A stretch of DNA of 64,000 bases. It comes from Caballeronia glebae. Its GTDB lineage: Bacteria > Pseudomonadota > Gammaproteobacteria > Burkholderiales > Burkholderiaceae. Below the pieces are notes generated by a model that saw only the letters and a list, made by a program, of their open reading frames with translations, had not been told where the DNA came from and did not search any database. The stretch is from NCBI RefSeq assembly GCF_001545035.1, contig NZ_FCOJ02000002.1:186001-250000 (forward strand), read 5' to 3'. Both the position numbers and the translations under genes were made by a program. Numbering within the stretch: position 1 is the stretch's first letter; each line of letters starts with the position of its first letter. Shown one piece after another: positions 27,025-36,451 of the stretch.

Positions 27025-27471
27025 TCAGTGCAGCGGTCCCTGACCGTGACGCAGCTTTGCGGCGAACTGGCCGGCGGTTTCGAGCGGCATCTCGCTCGCG
27101 TGAATATGCGCGATGCGCCACTCGCCGCGTTCGTGAACCATCACGTAGGTCGTGTAGATCATGCGTGGCACGTTGGCGGGCGTGCGCGGCTGGTGCGCCT
27201 CCGCGATCGCATACACGACCGTGCCCAGGCTGTCGTACACGCGGATATCGAGCGGCTCGATGGTCACGGGCAGCGCTTCGAACTGCTTGCCGAAACCCGC
27301 GCGGATGCTTTCCAGCCCGTGCAGATGCGTGCCGTCCGCGCACACGCAGGTGGCGAACTCCTCGTCGATCCACAACGACATCACACTGTCGATGCTGTTG
27401 TCCGCGACTGCCTGATAGTAAGCGTTGAGAGTATCGGCGGCGGCTTCGAAGAGGCGGGCGAAACGTGGCAT
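27025..27471 (-). CDS. NTF2-like/SnoaL-type domain protein
   Basis: A 148-residue protein with a single nuclear-transport-factor-2-like cone fold: FEAAADTLNAYYQAVADNSI then SVMSLWIDEEFATCVCADGT, GLESIRAGFGKQFEAL, and the last strands YTTYVMVHERGEWRIAHIHA. The fold is used by isomerases and by small ligand-binding proteins; no catalytic residues point to a specific reaction. I start at MPRFARLF (27471); an open frame reaches 27558 with two earlier ATGs. It lies 41 bases upstream of the hydrolase gene on the same strand and may belong to that operon. Confidence 0.75.
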   Translation of the reverse strand: MPRFARLFEAAADTLNAYYQAVADNSIDSVMSLWIDEEFATCVCADGTHLHGLESIRAGFGKQFEALPVTIEPLDIRVYDSLGTVVYAIAEAHQPRTPANVPRMIYTTYVMVHERGEWRIAHIHASEMPLETAGQFAAKLRHGQGPLH

Positions 27472-27661
27472 GGCTCGTGGGTCTCTGGCATTCGGTGCGT
27501 CACGCCGCACGAAGCCGCTCATGGTGGCGGCGACGAAACGGCGCGCTGCATCGGTCATTGGTCAAAGCATGCCCCCGTTCGGAGACATTCGCGTGTCCGC
27601 ACCCGCACACACGGCCGGAAACCGCCGCTACGCGCACGCTTTTCGACGCGTGCGCGCAACA

Positions 27662-28735
27662 TCAACGATGCGCGAGCAGCATGCCGCGCACATCGCCGAA
27701 GACCTGTTCGGCCGAGAGTTCGCGAAGGCAGTTCAGATGGCCGAGCGGACACTCGCGGGCAAAGCACGGACTGCATTCAAGGTGCAGCCATTGTACCTTT
27801 GCGAGATCGGACAAGGGCGGCGTGTGGCGCGGATCGGTCGAGCCGTAGACCGCGACGAGCGGCCGGCGCGACGCGGCCGCGACGTGCATGAGGCCGGAAT
27901 CGTTGGTGACGACGGCGCTCGCCCGCGAAATCAGCGCGCACGCCTCGCCGAGCGAGGTCTGGCCGCACAGGTTGCGCACCATCGGCGCGCGATCGGCGAT
28001 GGCCTGCGCGATCGGCGCATCCTTCTTCGAACCGAGCGCGATGATGCGCGCATACGGAAACGACTGCGCGATAAACTGCGCGAGCGACGCGAAATGCTCC
28101 GGCGGCCAGCGCTTGGCCGGGCCATATTCCGCGCCGGGGCAGAACACGACGAGCGGCGCGCGCGTGTCGAGGTTGAAGCGCGTCGAGACACGCGCGGCTT
28201 CGTTCGGATCGGCTTCGAGACGCGGCACGGGAAGCGTCTGCGCCTCGGGTTTCGCGGCCGCTTCGGGCTGCGCGAACTTGTCGACGAACGGCAGCTTCGC
28301 GCCCGGCGTGTAGGCGAGCGCCGCGTAGTGCGCGGTCATCGGCGGACGCTCGGTCTTCGGCGGATTCGCGTGACGCACGTTCAAGAGCCCGTAGCGGCTC
28401 TCGCCCTTGTAACCGATGCGCAGGTTGATGCCCGCCATCCACGGAATCAGCGCGGACTTGACGGAATTGGGCAGCACGTAAGCGGCGTCGTAACCGACAT
28501 CGCGCAAGTCGCTCGCGAGTTGCCAGCGGCGCAGCAGTTGCAGCTTGCCGTGGGCCAGATCCGTCGCGTAGACATCGCGAATTTCGGGCATGCGCTCCAG
28601 CACGGGCGCGACCCAGGTGGGCGCGACGGCATCGATCGCGATACGCGGATGAAGCTTGCGCAAAAGCGTAAAGAGCGGCTGCGCCATCAATGCGTCACCG
28701 ATCCAGTTCGGTGCTATAACCAGCGCACGGCGCAT
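27662..28735 (-). CDS. waaF: ADP-heptose:LPS heptosyltransferase II
   Basis: 357 residues, glycosyltransferase family 9. It adds the second heptose to the LPS inner core at the cytoplasmic face. N-terminal RALVIAPNWIGDALMAQPLF is the family start; the C-terminal nucleotide-sugar domain has VFCPGAEYGPAKRWPPEHFA (the P-G-A-E-x-G-x-A-K-R-W-P heptosyltransferase II signature) and ASAVVTNDSGLMHVAAAS. The Cys cluster LHLECSPCFARECPLGHLNC near the C-terminus is also usual for WaaF. The end of the gene precedes the NTF2-like gene by about 100 bases. Confidence 0.94.
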   Translation of the reverse strand: MRRALVIAPNWIGDALMAQPLFTLLRKLHPRIAIDAVAPTWVAPVLERMPEIRDVYATDLAHGKLQLLRRWQLASDLRDVGYDAAYVLPNSVKSALIPWMAGINLRIGYKGESRYGLLNVRHANPPKTERPPMTAHYAALAYTPGAKLPFVDKFAQPEAAAKPEAQTLPVPRLEADPNEAARVSTRFNLDTRAPLVVFCPGAEYGPAKRWPPEHFASLAQFIAQSFPYARIIALGSKKDAPIAQAIADRAPMVRNLCGQTSLGEACALISRASAVVTNDSGLMHVAAASRRPLVAVYGSTDPRHTPPLSDLAKVQWLHLECSPCFARECPLGHLNCLRELSAEQVFGDVRGMLLAHR

Positions 28736-28880
28736 CTGTCGTTATCCGATCTCAAAATGAACGCGGCCCGCCGCCTTGGGGCGAGTCGTCGATTGTCGTG
28801 GGTGTGTTCCGCGCCGGCGCTTTCGTGGCGCAGATCGCGGCGCGGACGAGTGGGGCGCGGCCGGCGCCCGGATCGATGCT

Positions 28881-29078
28881 TCAGTGGCCGCCCTTGAGCA
28901 CTTCGCCGTCTTTCAGCTTGTAGCGCGTGCCGCAATACGGGCAGCGCGCTTCGCCGTGCGTCACGTCGATGAACACGCGCGGATGCGTGCTCCAGCGCTG
29001 CATTTTCGGGTTCGGGCAGAAGGCGGGCAGGTCCTTCGCGGACAATTCCACCAGCGGCATTTCCTTCAGATCGCTCAT
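28881..29078 (-). CDS. Small zinc-finger domain protein
   Basis: A 65-residue protein ending in a zinc ribbon: FCPNPKMQRWSTHPRVF then HGEARCPYCGTRYKLKDGEV. Cys in FCP together with C-P-Y-C and nearby His are candidate ligands. It resembles the short zinc-finger proteins encoded beside ilvE/waaF in betaproteobacteria and the mitochondrial NDUFS6-like family. It is 65 bases downstream of ilvE and likely co-transcribed. Function unknown. Confidence 0.85.
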   Translation of the reverse strand: MSDLKEMPLVELSAKDLPAFCPNPKMQRWSTHPRVFIDVTHGEARCPYCGTRYKLKDGEVLKGGH

Positions 29079-29143
29079 TGCTATCTCTTTTCAGGTGTCC
29101 AGCGGGCGGCGAGCGTTCAGCTCGCCGCGTTGCATGCGGTCGG

Positions 29144-30064
29144 TCAGACCTTCGCGAGCCAGCTCGCGTACTTCTCGTTCTTGCCGCCGACGACGTCGAA
29201 GAACGCGCTTTGCAGCTTTTCCGTGATCGGGCCGCGCTTGCCGGCGCCGATGGTGCGGTTGTCAAGCTCGCGGATCGGCGTGACTTCGGCGGCCGTGCCG
29301 GTGAAGAACGCTTCGTCGCAGGTGTAGACCTCGTCGCGGGTGATGCGCTTTTCGATCACCGGAATGCCGAAATCGCGCGCCAGCGTGATGACCGTGTCGC
29401 GCGTGATGCCGTCGAGGCACGAAGCGAGATCGGGCGTGTAGAGCTTGCCGTTGTTCACGAGGAAGAAGTTCTCGCCGGAGCCTTCGGAGACGTAGCCGTC
29501 GACATCGAGCAGCAAGGCTTCGTCGTAGCCGTCGGTGACGGCTTCCTGGTTCGCGAGAATCGAGTTCACGTACCAGCCGGACGCCTTCGCGCGGACCATC
29601 GACACGTTCACGTGATGGCGCGTGAACGACGACGTCTTCACGCGGATGCCTTTCGCGAGGCCGTCTTCGCCGAGATACGCGCCCCACGGCCACGCGGCGA
29701 TGGCCACGTGAATGGTGTTGCCCTTGGCCGAAACGCCGAGCTTTTCGGAGCCGACCCAGATGATCGGGCGGATGTAGCACGACTCCAGGGCGTTCTCTTT
29801 CACGACTTCCAGTTGCGCGGCTTCGAGCGTCGCGACGTCGAACGGGACGTCCATCTGGAAGATTTTCGCCGAGTTGAGCAGGCGCTTCGTGTGTTCCTTC
29901 AGGCGGAAAATTGCCGTGCCCTGCGCGGTCTTGTATGCGCGCACGCCTTCGAAAACACCCATGCCGTAGTGCAACGTGTGGGTCAGAACGTGGATCTTGG
30001 CATCACGCCAGTCGATTAGCTTGCCATCCATCCAGATCTTGCCGTCGCGGTCGGCCATTGACAT
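29144..30064 (-). CDS. ilvE: Branched-chain amino-acid aminotransferase
   Basis: 306 residues, fold-type IV PLP aminotransferase performing the last step of Ile, Leu and Val synthesis. The N-terminus GKIWMDGKLIDWRDAKIHVL is followed by THTLHYGMGVFEGVRAY; Lys160 (VRAKASGWYVNS) binds PLP; ALLLDVDGYVSEGSGENFFL and the C-terminal EVYTCDEAFFTGTAAEVTPI are IlvE signatures. RBS AGGAGAACC before the start. The divergent neighbour is the branched-chain exporter azlCD, a functional link. Confidence 0.97.
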   Translation of the reverse strand: MSMADRDGKIWMDGKLIDWRDAKIHVLTHTLHYGMGVFEGVRAYKTAQGTAIFRLKEHTKRLLNSAKIFQMDVPFDVATLEAAQLEVVKENALESCYIRPIIWVGSEKLGVSAKGNTIHVAIAAWPWGAYLGEDGLAKGIRVKTSSFTRHHVNVSMVRAKASGWYVNSILANQEAVTDGYDEALLLDVDGYVSEGSGENFFLVNNGKLYTPDLASCLDGITRDTVITLARDFGIPVIEKRITRDEVYTCDEAFFTGTAAEVTPIRELDNRTIGAGKRGPITEKLQSAFFDVVGGKNEKYASWLAKV

Positions 30065-30380
30065 ACGGTTCTCCTAGCTGTCTCGTTCAAGTGAGTTCGG
30101 GGCGGGCCGTCCGGTGTCTGGGGCGGCGGCGCTCGTGCGCACCCTCGCGCGTTCGTGCAACGACGACTACGAGGAAACGCGCGCTTCGAGGGCGCAAAGA
30201 CGATAAAAGACCATTATTTTAGCGTCTTTTCCCGTCGAAGCCGATCTTGGAGCGCCTTTCACGAGGCTATAATTTGCCTTTCGTCGTTCGCTGAAAACAG
30301 CGCAATGGAACGGCGAAGCTCACCATTCCCGATTTTCCCGGTTTTTTCCGATCCATCGCGCAATCGATCGAGGCCGCGCG
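30065..30380. promoter_or_regulatory. Divergent control region between ilvE and azlCD
   Basis: 316 bases with no gene. At 30196-30229 an imperfect hairpin pairs AAAGACG-TAAAA with TTTTA-CGTCTTT in an otherwise AT-rich patch; it could be a terminator or an operator. Since both flanking units handle branched-chain amino acids, a shared regulator such as an Lrp-type protein is plausible, but I cannot name a binding site. Confidence 0.4.
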
Positions 30381-31187
30381 GTGGCATTACGGGTGGTCCT
30401 GATCGCCTCGCCTTCGCTCATGCTCGACCGGCTGTCCGACACGAATCGCCGCGCGTTTTTCGAGGGCGTGCGCACGTTCTCTCCCGCCGTCCTCGCGACG
30501 TTTTCCTGGGGCCTCGTGACCGGCGTCGCCATGACGAAGTCGGTCCTCACCGTGCCGCAGGCGCTCGGCATGTCGTTCGCGGTGTACGCGGGCTCGTCGC
30601 AGCTCGCGGTGCTGCCGCTCTTCGCCGCGAAGCTTCCCCTCTGGACGATTCTCCTGACCGCCGCGATGGTCAATCTGCGTTTCGTGATCTTTAGTGCCGG
30701 GCTCGCGCCGCATTTTTCTTATTTGCCCCTGAAACGGCGTCTGTTGCTCGGCTATTTCAACGGCGACATCATCTACCTGATGTTCTCGAAGCGGAATTTC
30801 CCGGTCGGCTCGCAGCCCGGCAAGGAGGCGTTCTTCTGGGGACTGGCGACATCGAGCTGGCTGTCCTGGCAGACGTCGTCGGTGCTCGGGATTCTGCTCG
30901 CGAGCCTGATTCCCGACGACTGGGGCCTCGAACTCGCCGGCACGCTCGCGCTGATTCCGCTCATCGTCTCGGCCATCGCGACGCGCTCCACGTTCGCTGC
31001 CGTCGCGGTGGCGAGCGTCGTCGCGCTGCTGGCGTTCGATCTGCCGTATCGCTTCGGGTTGCCGCTCGCGGTGTTCGCGGCGCTCGTCGCGGGCACGTTC
31101 GCGGATGTCGTCGCCGAGCGCGCCGCGCCCAAACCCGTCGTCGATGGCAAAGCCGGCAAGCGCGCCGCGACGAGGACCGGCCGATGA
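30381..31187 (+). CDS. azlC: AzlC family branched-chain amino-acid exporter, large subunit
   Basis: 268 residues, inner-membrane protein that with AzlD exports branched-chain amino acids. Family marks: FFEGVRTFSPAVLATFSWGL, AGSSQLAVLPLFAAKLPLWT, ILLTAAMVNLRFVIFSAGLA and the repeated hydrophobic segments to the C-terminus. GTG 30381 has GAGG at 30370-30373; ATG 30420 (MLDRLSDTN) is the alternative start. It overlaps azlD by 4 bases (ATGA). Confidence 0.9.
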   Translation: MALRVVLIASPSLMLDRLSDTNRRAFFEGVRTFSPAVLATFSWGLVTGVAMTKSVLTVPQALGMSFAVYAGSSQLAVLPLFAAKLPLWTILLTAAMVNLRFVIFSAGLAPHFSYLPLKRRLLLGYFNGDIIYLMFSKRNFPVGSQPGKEAFFWGLATSSWLSWQTSSVLGILLASLIPDDWGLELAGTLALIPLIVSAIATRSTFAAVAVASVVALLAFDLPYRFGLPLAVFAALVAGTFADVVAERAAPKPVVDGKAGKRAATRTGR

Positions 31188-31507
31188 GCGCCCTGCACGT
31201 CTGGCTCGCGATTCTCGGCATGGGCGCGGTCACGGCGCTGACGCGCGCGCTCTTTCTGATCGGCGGAGAGCGCATGGTGTTGCCGCCGCGCGTGCAGCGC
31301 GTGCTGCGCTATGCGCCGGCCGCGGCGCTCGCGGGCGTCGTCGTGCCGGAACTGCTGGAAACGCCCGCGGGCTTTTCGCTCGCGCTGTCGAACCATGCGC
31401 TGTGGGCGTCGGCGGCGGGGCTCGCATACTACCTGTGGCGGCGCGGCATGATGGGCACGATCGCCGTCGGCATGCTGGTGTTCACGCTGTTGCGGCTCGC
31501 GGCGTGA
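31184..31507 (+). CDS. azlD: AzlD family branched-chain amino-acid exporter, small subunit
   Basis: 107 residues, four hydrophobic segments, with the family pattern LAILGMGAVTALTRALFLIG and LPPRVQRVLRYAPAAALAGV. Partner of AzlC. The start codon overlaps the azlC stop, implying coupled translation. Confidence 0.9.
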   Translation: MSALHVWLAILGMGAVTALTRALFLIGGERMVLPPRVQRVLRYAPAAALAGVVVPELLETPAGFSLALSNHALWASAAGLAYYLWRRGMMGTIAVGMLVFTLLRLAA

Positions 31508-31903
31508 GCGGGGTTGCGAACCGCGCGCGTGCCGCGTCAAATACGCGTCATCAACGATTGCCCGCTAAAAGCAGCCGGGTTGATCGGTTAAAATGACGGT
31601 CTTTCCCGAGTGAGCGAGGTCGAAAGTGTGTCCGGCAGTCACCGCGCTACGTTTTTGCAATTCGCCGCTCACGGCCGTGTCGCCGTGTCTGAGCGCCGCT
31701 CGCGCGCATCTCCGGATTCATCTTTCCGCTCCCTTTCTCCCGCTTCCCGCACGCGCGTTCGGCTTCGCCGCGCGTCCTTCGCCTCCAGCTTGATCCGCGC
31801 GCGAGCCGTCCTGCCCGACGGCCCGCGCGCGGCAACTCCACGAACCGGCCCAGCCCCGACGGCCGTTCCCGCCCGAACCGCTTCTTAATCTACGTTGACT
31901 CCC
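31508..31903. other. Long leader region before pgk
   Basis: About 400 bases between azlD and pgk. An AT patch with TTAAAATG lies near 31588-31596. From 31610 the sequence is C-rich and open on the plus strand, but the translation is Ser/Arg/Pro-rich and I judge it non-coding. No hairpin followed by a T-run was seen, so the end of azlCD transcription is unmarked. Confidence 0.35.
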
Positions 31904-33100
31904 ATGACGAAAGTACTGCGTTTCACCGATCTGATCGCCGAAGGCAAAGTTTCCGGCAAGCGTGTGTTCATCCGCGCGGATCTCAACGTGCCGCAAGACG
32001 ATGACGGCAACATCACCGAAGATACGCGCGTGCGTGCCTCGGTCCCGGCGATCAAGGCCGCCCTCGACGCGGGCGCGGCCGTGATGGTCACGTCCCATCT
32101 GGGCCGCCCGACCGAAGGCCAGTTCAAGCCGGAAGACTCGCTCGCGCCGGTCGCGAAACGCCTGTCGGAACTGCTCGGCCGCGACGTGCCGCTCGTCGCC
32201 GACTGGGTCGACGGCGTTCAGGTCCAGCCGGGCAATGTCGTGTTGCTGGAAAACTGCCGCTGCAACAAGGGCGAGAAGAAGAACGACGACGGCCTCGCGC
32301 AGAAGTTGGCCAAGCTCTGCGACATCTACGTCAACGACGCGTTCGGCACCGCGCACCGCGCCGAAGCCACGACGCACGGCATCGCGAAGTACGCGCCTGT
32401 TGCGTGCGCCGGACCGCTCCTCGCCGCCGAACTCGATGCGCTCGGCAAGGCGCTCGGCAACCCCAAGCGTCCGCTCGTCGCGATCGTCGCGGGCTCGAAG
32501 GTGTCGACCAAGCTCACCATTCTCAAGTCGCTCGCCGAGAAGGTCGATCAACTGATCGTCGGCGGCGGCATCGCCAATACGTTCATGCTCGCGTCGGGGC
32601 TTGCGATCGGCAAGTCGCTGGCCGAGGCCGATCTCGTCGGCGAAGCGAAGGAAATCATCGATCAGGCGCGCACGCGCGGCGCATCGGTGCCGATTCCGAG
32701 CGACGTCGTCACGGCCAAGGAATTCGCCGCGACCGCGAAGGCGCAAACCAAGCCCGTCGCCGATGTCGCCGACGACGACCTGATCCTCGACATCGGCCCG
32801 GACACCGCGAAGGCGCTCGCTGCGCAACTCGAAACGGCCGGCACGATCGTGTGGAACGGTCCGGTCGGCGTGTTCGAGTTCGACCAGTTCGGCAACGGCA
32901 CGAAGACGCTCGCGCAGGCGATCGCCAGTTCGTCCGCGTTCTCGATCGCGGGCGGCGGCGACACGCTCGCGGCCATCGCGAAGTACGGCATCGCGGACAA
33001 GGTGAGCTATATCTCGACGGGCGGCGGCGCGTTCCTGGAGTTCCTGGAAGGCAAGACGCTGCCGGCGGTCGAAGTGCTCGAATCGCGCGCCGGGGCTTAA
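31904..33100 (+). CDS. pgk: Phosphoglycerate kinase
   Basis: 398 residues; transfers the acyl phosphate of 1,3-bisphosphoglycerate to ADP in glycolysis. [20 protein letters not shown] and SHLGRPTEG are the 3PG-binding N-domain motifs; C-domain nucleotide site [19 protein letters not shown] and the C-terminal [15 protein letters not shown] with [19 protein letters not shown] complete it. The ATG at 31904 gives the standard N-terminus [10 protein letters not shown]. Head of a pgk-pyk-fba cluster. Confidence 0.98.
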   Translation: MTKVLRFTDLIAEGKVSGKRVFIRADLNVPQDDDGNITEDTRVRASVPAIKAALDAGAAVMVTSHLGRPTEGQFKPEDSLAPVAKRLSELLGRDVPLVADWVDGVQVQPGNVVLLENCRCNKGEKKNDDGLAQKLAKLCDIYVNDAFGTAHRAEATTHGIAKYAPVACAGPLLAAELDALGKALGNPKRPLVAIVAGSKVSTKLTILKSLAEKVDQLIVGGGIANTFMLASGLAIGKSLAEADLVGEAKEIIDQARTRGASVPIPSDVVTAKEFAATAKAQTKPVADVADDDLILDIGPDTAKALAAQLETAGTIVWNGPVGVFEFDQFGNGTKTLAQAIASSSAFSIAGGGDTLAAIAKYGIADKVSYISTGGGAFLEFLEGKTLPAVEVLESRAGA

Positions 33101-33464
33101 GGCGTTGGCGGCCCGAGACAATCCGGCGAAAGCAGGGAAGAAGGGCGCGCAAGCTGCCGGCGGCGCGCAAGACGATGTGACGCAGAACGTGATCGACAGC
33201 GGCGCGCCCCAAGCCGCCGCTGAAGCAGCTTTGACGATCGCGGAAGCGGCTCAGCCAGAACCCGCATCTCCCGAAGACGAAGCCGCAGTGCCGGCGACGC
33301 CTCCGGTCATCATTGGCGGCGTGGCCGCCCATGCCAGACAAGAAATCGACAAAGCGACGCCGGCACGAGTTGGCGCGCGCGCGCAACCGGTGAGCAACAC
33401 CTCACCGCAAGCGCAACGTGCTCGCAGCCTCAACACGGGCGTTCCTACAGAGACGAGGAAAGAC
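33101..33464 (+). other. In-frame open stretch between pgk and pyk
   Basis: There is no stop codon in the pyk frame between 33105 and the accepted pyk start at 33465. The 120 codons have a plausible codon bias for this genome and encode an Ala/Pro/Glu/Gln-rich, apparently disordered sequence (for example KKGAQAAGGAQDDVTQNVID). The only upstream starts are TTG-type without a good Shine-Dalgarno. It may be untranslated leader, a lost gene, or an N-terminal extension of pyruvate kinase. Confidence 0.4.
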
Positions 33465-34901
33465 ATGCATCGCGCTACCAAGATTGTTGCCACCATCGGC
33501 CCGGCTTCCACGAGCCCGGACATCCTGCTGCAAATGCTTCAGGCGGGTCTCGACGTCGTACGCTTCAACTTTTCGCACGGCACCGCCGACGATCATCGCC
33601 AGCGCGCCGAGATAGTCCGCGACGCGGCGCGCCAGATCGGCCGCGAAGTCGCGATCATGGCGGACCTGCAAGGCCCGAAGATCCGCGTCGGCAAGTTCGA
33701 GAACAACAAGACGATGCTCGTCGCGGGCAATCCGTTCATCCTCGATGCCAATTGCACGCTCGGCAACAACGAGCGTTGCGGTCTCGACTATAAGGATCTG
33801 CCGCGCGATCTGCGCGCGGGCGACGTGCTGCTGCTCAACGACGGCCTCATCGTGCTCGACGTGACGCGCGTGATCGGCGAGGAGATTCACACGGTCGTGA
33901 AGGTCGGCGGCGAGCTCTCGAACAACAAGGGCATCAACCGCCAGGGCGGCGGTCTCACCGCGCCCGCGCTGACCGAGAAGGACATGGAGGACATCAAGAC
34001 GGCGATGTCGCTCGGCGCGGACTTCGTCGCGGTGTCGTTCCCGAAAAACGCGACGGACATGGAAATGGCGCGGCAACTGGCGAACATCGCTGGGGCGCCC
34101 TACGGCATCAAGCCGAAGATGATCGCGAAGATCGAGCGCGCCGAAGCCATTCCCGCGTTGCAGGGCATTCTCGACGCGTCGGACGGCATCATGGTCGCGC
34201 GCGGCGACCTCGCGGTGGAAGTGGGCAACGCGGCGGTGCCGGCGCTGCAAAAGCGCATGATCCGCATGGCGCGCGAGTCGAACAAGCTCGTGATCACCGC
34301 CACGCAGATGATGGAATCGATGATCCACGCGCCCGTGCCGACGCGCGCCGAAGTGTCCGACGTGGCGAACGCCGTGCTCGACGGCACCGACGCCGTGATG
34401 CTCTCCGCCGAAACCGCCGCGGGCAAATATCCGGTGACGACCATCGAGACGATGGCGGCCATTTGTGTCGAAGCGGAGAAGTCGGAAGAGTCGCAGCTCG
34501 ATCGCGATTTCCTCGACCGCACGTTCACGCGCATCGACCAGTCGATTGCGATGGGCGCGCTGTTCACCGCTTATCACCTTGGCGCGAAGGCTGTCGTCGC
34601 GTTGACGGAATCCGGCTCGACCGCGCTGTGGATGTCGCGTCACTGGAGCCACGTGCCGATCTTCGCGCTGACGCCGCGCGTTTCCAGCGAACGCACGATG
34701 GCGCTGTACCGCAACGTCACGTCGCTGCACGTCGACACGAACATGGACCGCGACGCCGCGCTGAATCAGGCGCTGGAAGTGGTCGTGTCGAAGGGTTATG
34801 CGGCGCGCGGCGACATGGTCGTGCTGACCGTCGGCGAACCGATGGGCCAGGCGGGCGGCACCAACACGCTCAAGATCGTGCGCGTGGGCGACCATATCTG
34901 A
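33465..34901 (+). CDS. pyk: Pyruvate kinase
   Basis: 478 residues, the length of bacterial type II pyruvate kinases. It makes pyruvate and ATP from phosphoenolpyruvate. Motifs: TKIVATIGPASTSPDILLQM, VVRFNFSHGTADDHRQRAE, IMADLQGPKIRVGKF, active-site PKMIAKIERAEAIPALQGIL, MVARGDLAVEVGNAAVPALQ and the C-terminal allosteric domain with VVALTESGSTALWMSRHWSH. ATG 33465 has GACGAGGAAAGAC before it, a strong ribosome site, and begins the usual N-terminus, so I prefer it to upstream in-frame starts. Confidence 0.96.
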   Translation: MHRATKIVATIGPASTSPDILLQMLQAGLDVVRFNFSHGTADDHRQRAEIVRDAARQIGREVAIMADLQGPKIRVGKFENNKTMLVAGNPFILDANCTLGNNERCGLDYKDLPRDLRAGDVLLLNDGLIVLDVTRVIGEEIHTVVKVGGELSNNKGINRQGGGLTAPALTEKDMEDIKTAMSLGADFVAVSFPKNATDMEMARQLANIAGAPYGIKPKMIAKIERAEAIPALQGILDASDGIMVARGDLAVEVGNAAVPALQKRMIRMARESNKLVITATQMMESMIHAPVPTRAEVSDVANAVLDGTDAVMLSAETAAGKYPVTTIETMAAICVEAEKSEESQLDRDFLDRTFTRIDQSIAMGALFTAYHLGAKAVVALTESGSTALWMSRHWSHVPIFALTPRVSSERTMALYRNVTSLHVDTNMDRDAALNQALEVVVSKGYAARGDMVVLTVGEPMGQAGGTNTLKIVRVGDHI

Positions 34902-35255
34902 GTCGATCGCACGCCTTAGCCGGCGTAAGCAATAACGAGAACGATGCGCGAGCAAGGATCGCGCGATTCGTCGCACGTCCGGAGCGCCCGCCCTGCCAGC
35001 AGCGGCGGGCGCTTCAACAAGCGCGCCAGACGACGGAGCCATATTCGTCAGTCGATGCAACGATCAAGCCGAAAACCGCCCGAGAGCGGAATCGAGCGCG
35101 CAAGGCCTGTCTGCCTATGAAAACGATCATGCTGCCCATGCAGGGCAAGCCTTCGGGAATGCCAGAAATCATCCACAGGGCGGCGTCGCATCCGCAAAAC
35201 CGTTTCATCGGCAAACAGGCCTCGAATTCGTTTTACATCATGGAGTTTCACCACA
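34902..35255 (+). other. Intergenic region pyk-fba, with a hairpin
   Basis: About 350 bases without a believable gene. AGCGCCCGCC (34983-34992) pairs perfectly with GGCGGGCGCT (35004-35013), a strong hairpin without a following T-run. The right half presumably contains the fba promoter and a GGAG site at 35242-35245. Confidence 0.5.
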
Positions 35256-36320
35256 ATGCCTCTCATATCAATGCGTCAATTGCTGGATCACGCAGCCGAA
35301 CACGGTTACGCCCTTCCGGCCTTCAACGTCAATAATCTGGAGCAGGTGCAGGCGATCATGTCGGCCGCGAACGAAGTCAACGCGCCCGTGATCATGCAGG
35401 CGTCCGCCGGCGCGCGTAAGTACGCGGGCGAAGCGTTCCTGCGCCATCTGATCGAGGCGGCGGTCGAGTCGTATCCGCATATTCCGGTCGTGATGCACCA
35501 GGATCACGGCCAGTCGCCGGCCGTGTGCATGGCCGCGATCCGCTCAGGTTTCACCAGCGTGATGATGGACGGCTCGCTCGAAGCCGACGGCAAGACGGTC
35601 GCGTCGTATGAGTACAACGTCGCGGTGTCGAAGCAAGTCGTGGAGTTTTCGCATTCGATCGGCGTCACGGTCGAGGCCGAACTGGGCGTGCTCGGCTCGC
35701 TCGAAACCATGAAGGGCGACAAGGAAGACGGTCACGGCGCCGAAGGCACGATGACGCGCGAGCAGCTTCTGACCGACGTCGAGCAGGCCGCCGACTTCGT
35801 CAGGCAGACGCAATGCGACGCGTTGGCGATCGCCATCGGCACGTCGCACGGCGCGTACAAGTTCTCGAAGAAGCCGACGGGCGATATCCTCGCCATCGAC
35901 CGCATCAGGGAAATTCACCAGCGCATTCCGAACACGCACCTCGTGATGCACGGTTCGTCGTCGGTGCCGCAGGAACTGCTCGCCGAGATCCGCGAATTCG
36001 GCGGCGACATGAAGGAAACCTACGGCGTGCCGGTCGAAGAAATTCAGGAAGGTATCAAGCACGGCGTGCGCAAGGTGAATATCGACACCGATCTGCGCCT
36101 CGCGATCACCGGCGCGATCCGCCGCTATCTGTTCGAAAATCCGTCGAAGTTCGATCCGCGCGACTATCTGAAGCCCGCGCGCGAAGCGGCGAAGGAAATC
36201 TGCCGTCAGCGCTATATGCAGTTCGGCTGCGAAGGCATGGCAGGCAAGATCAAGCCGGTTTCGCTCGACAAGATCGCCGAAAAGTACAAGGCCGGCACGC
36301 TTGCTCAGATCGTGAAATGA
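35256..36320 (+). CDS. fba: Class II fructose-bisphosphate aldolase
   Basis: 354 residues, zinc-dependent, of the Calvin-cycle-type subgroup (CbbA-like). It cleaves fructose-1,6-bisphosphate in glycolysis and makes it in gluconeogenesis. [20 protein letters not shown], zinc ligands and catalytic Asp in [40 protein letters not shown], the His ligands in [11 protein letters not shown] and [14 protein letters not shown], and [20 protein letters not shown] are visible. A GGAG at 35242 precedes the start. Confidence 0.97.
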   Translation: MPLISMRQLLDHAAEHGYALPAFNVNNLEQVQAIMSAANEVNAPVIMQASAGARKYAGEAFLRHLIEAAVESYPHIPVVMHQDHGQSPAVCMAAIRSGFTSVMMDGSLEADGKTVASYEYNVAVSKQVVEFSHSIGVTVEAELGVLGSLETMKGDKEDGHGAEGTMTREQLLTDVEQAADFVRQTQCDALAIAIGTSHGAYKFSKKPTGDILAIDRIREIHQRIPNTHLVMHGSSSVPQELLAEIREFGGDMKETYGVPVEEIQEGIKHGVRKVNIDTDLRLAITGAIRRYLFENPSKFDPRDYLKPAREAAKEICRQRYMQFGCEGMAGKIKPVSLDKIAEKYKAGTLAQIVK

Positions 36321-36358
36321 GACTGATCTGAATCAGGCGGGTTTTGTAAAGTAAAATC

Positions 36359-36384
36359 AACGGGTTCCGGGTTCGGAACCCGTT
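36359..36384 (+). terminator. Hairpin after fba
   Basis: Perfect AACGGGTTCC (36359-36368) / GGAACCCGTT (36375-36384) with a 6-base loop, about 40 bases after the fba stop. The tail is only weakly T-rich (CGCGTTTGTTT). Confidence 0.7.
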
Positions 36385-36396
36385 CGCGTTTGTTTC

Positions 36397-36425
36397 CCCG
36401 CGGCCTCGTGCACGAGGCGCGGGGC
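36397..36425 (+). promoter_or_regulatory. Second hairpin in the purC leader
   Basis: CCCCGC-G-GCCTCGTG followed by CACGAGGC-GCGGGG forms a nearly closed, very stable stem of about 14 pairs, ending 26 bases before the purC start. Its position between the fba hairpin and purC makes it either part of a compound terminator or a control element for purC translation. It does not match the purine riboswitch. Confidence 0.45.
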
Positions 36426-36451
36426 TCATCTTTTCAGTCCTTCTCCGGTAC

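Noticed and set aside
31610..31888. A 92-codon frame before pgk
   Set aside because: Ser/Arg/Pro-rich, no family resemblance and no ribosome site; treated as leader.
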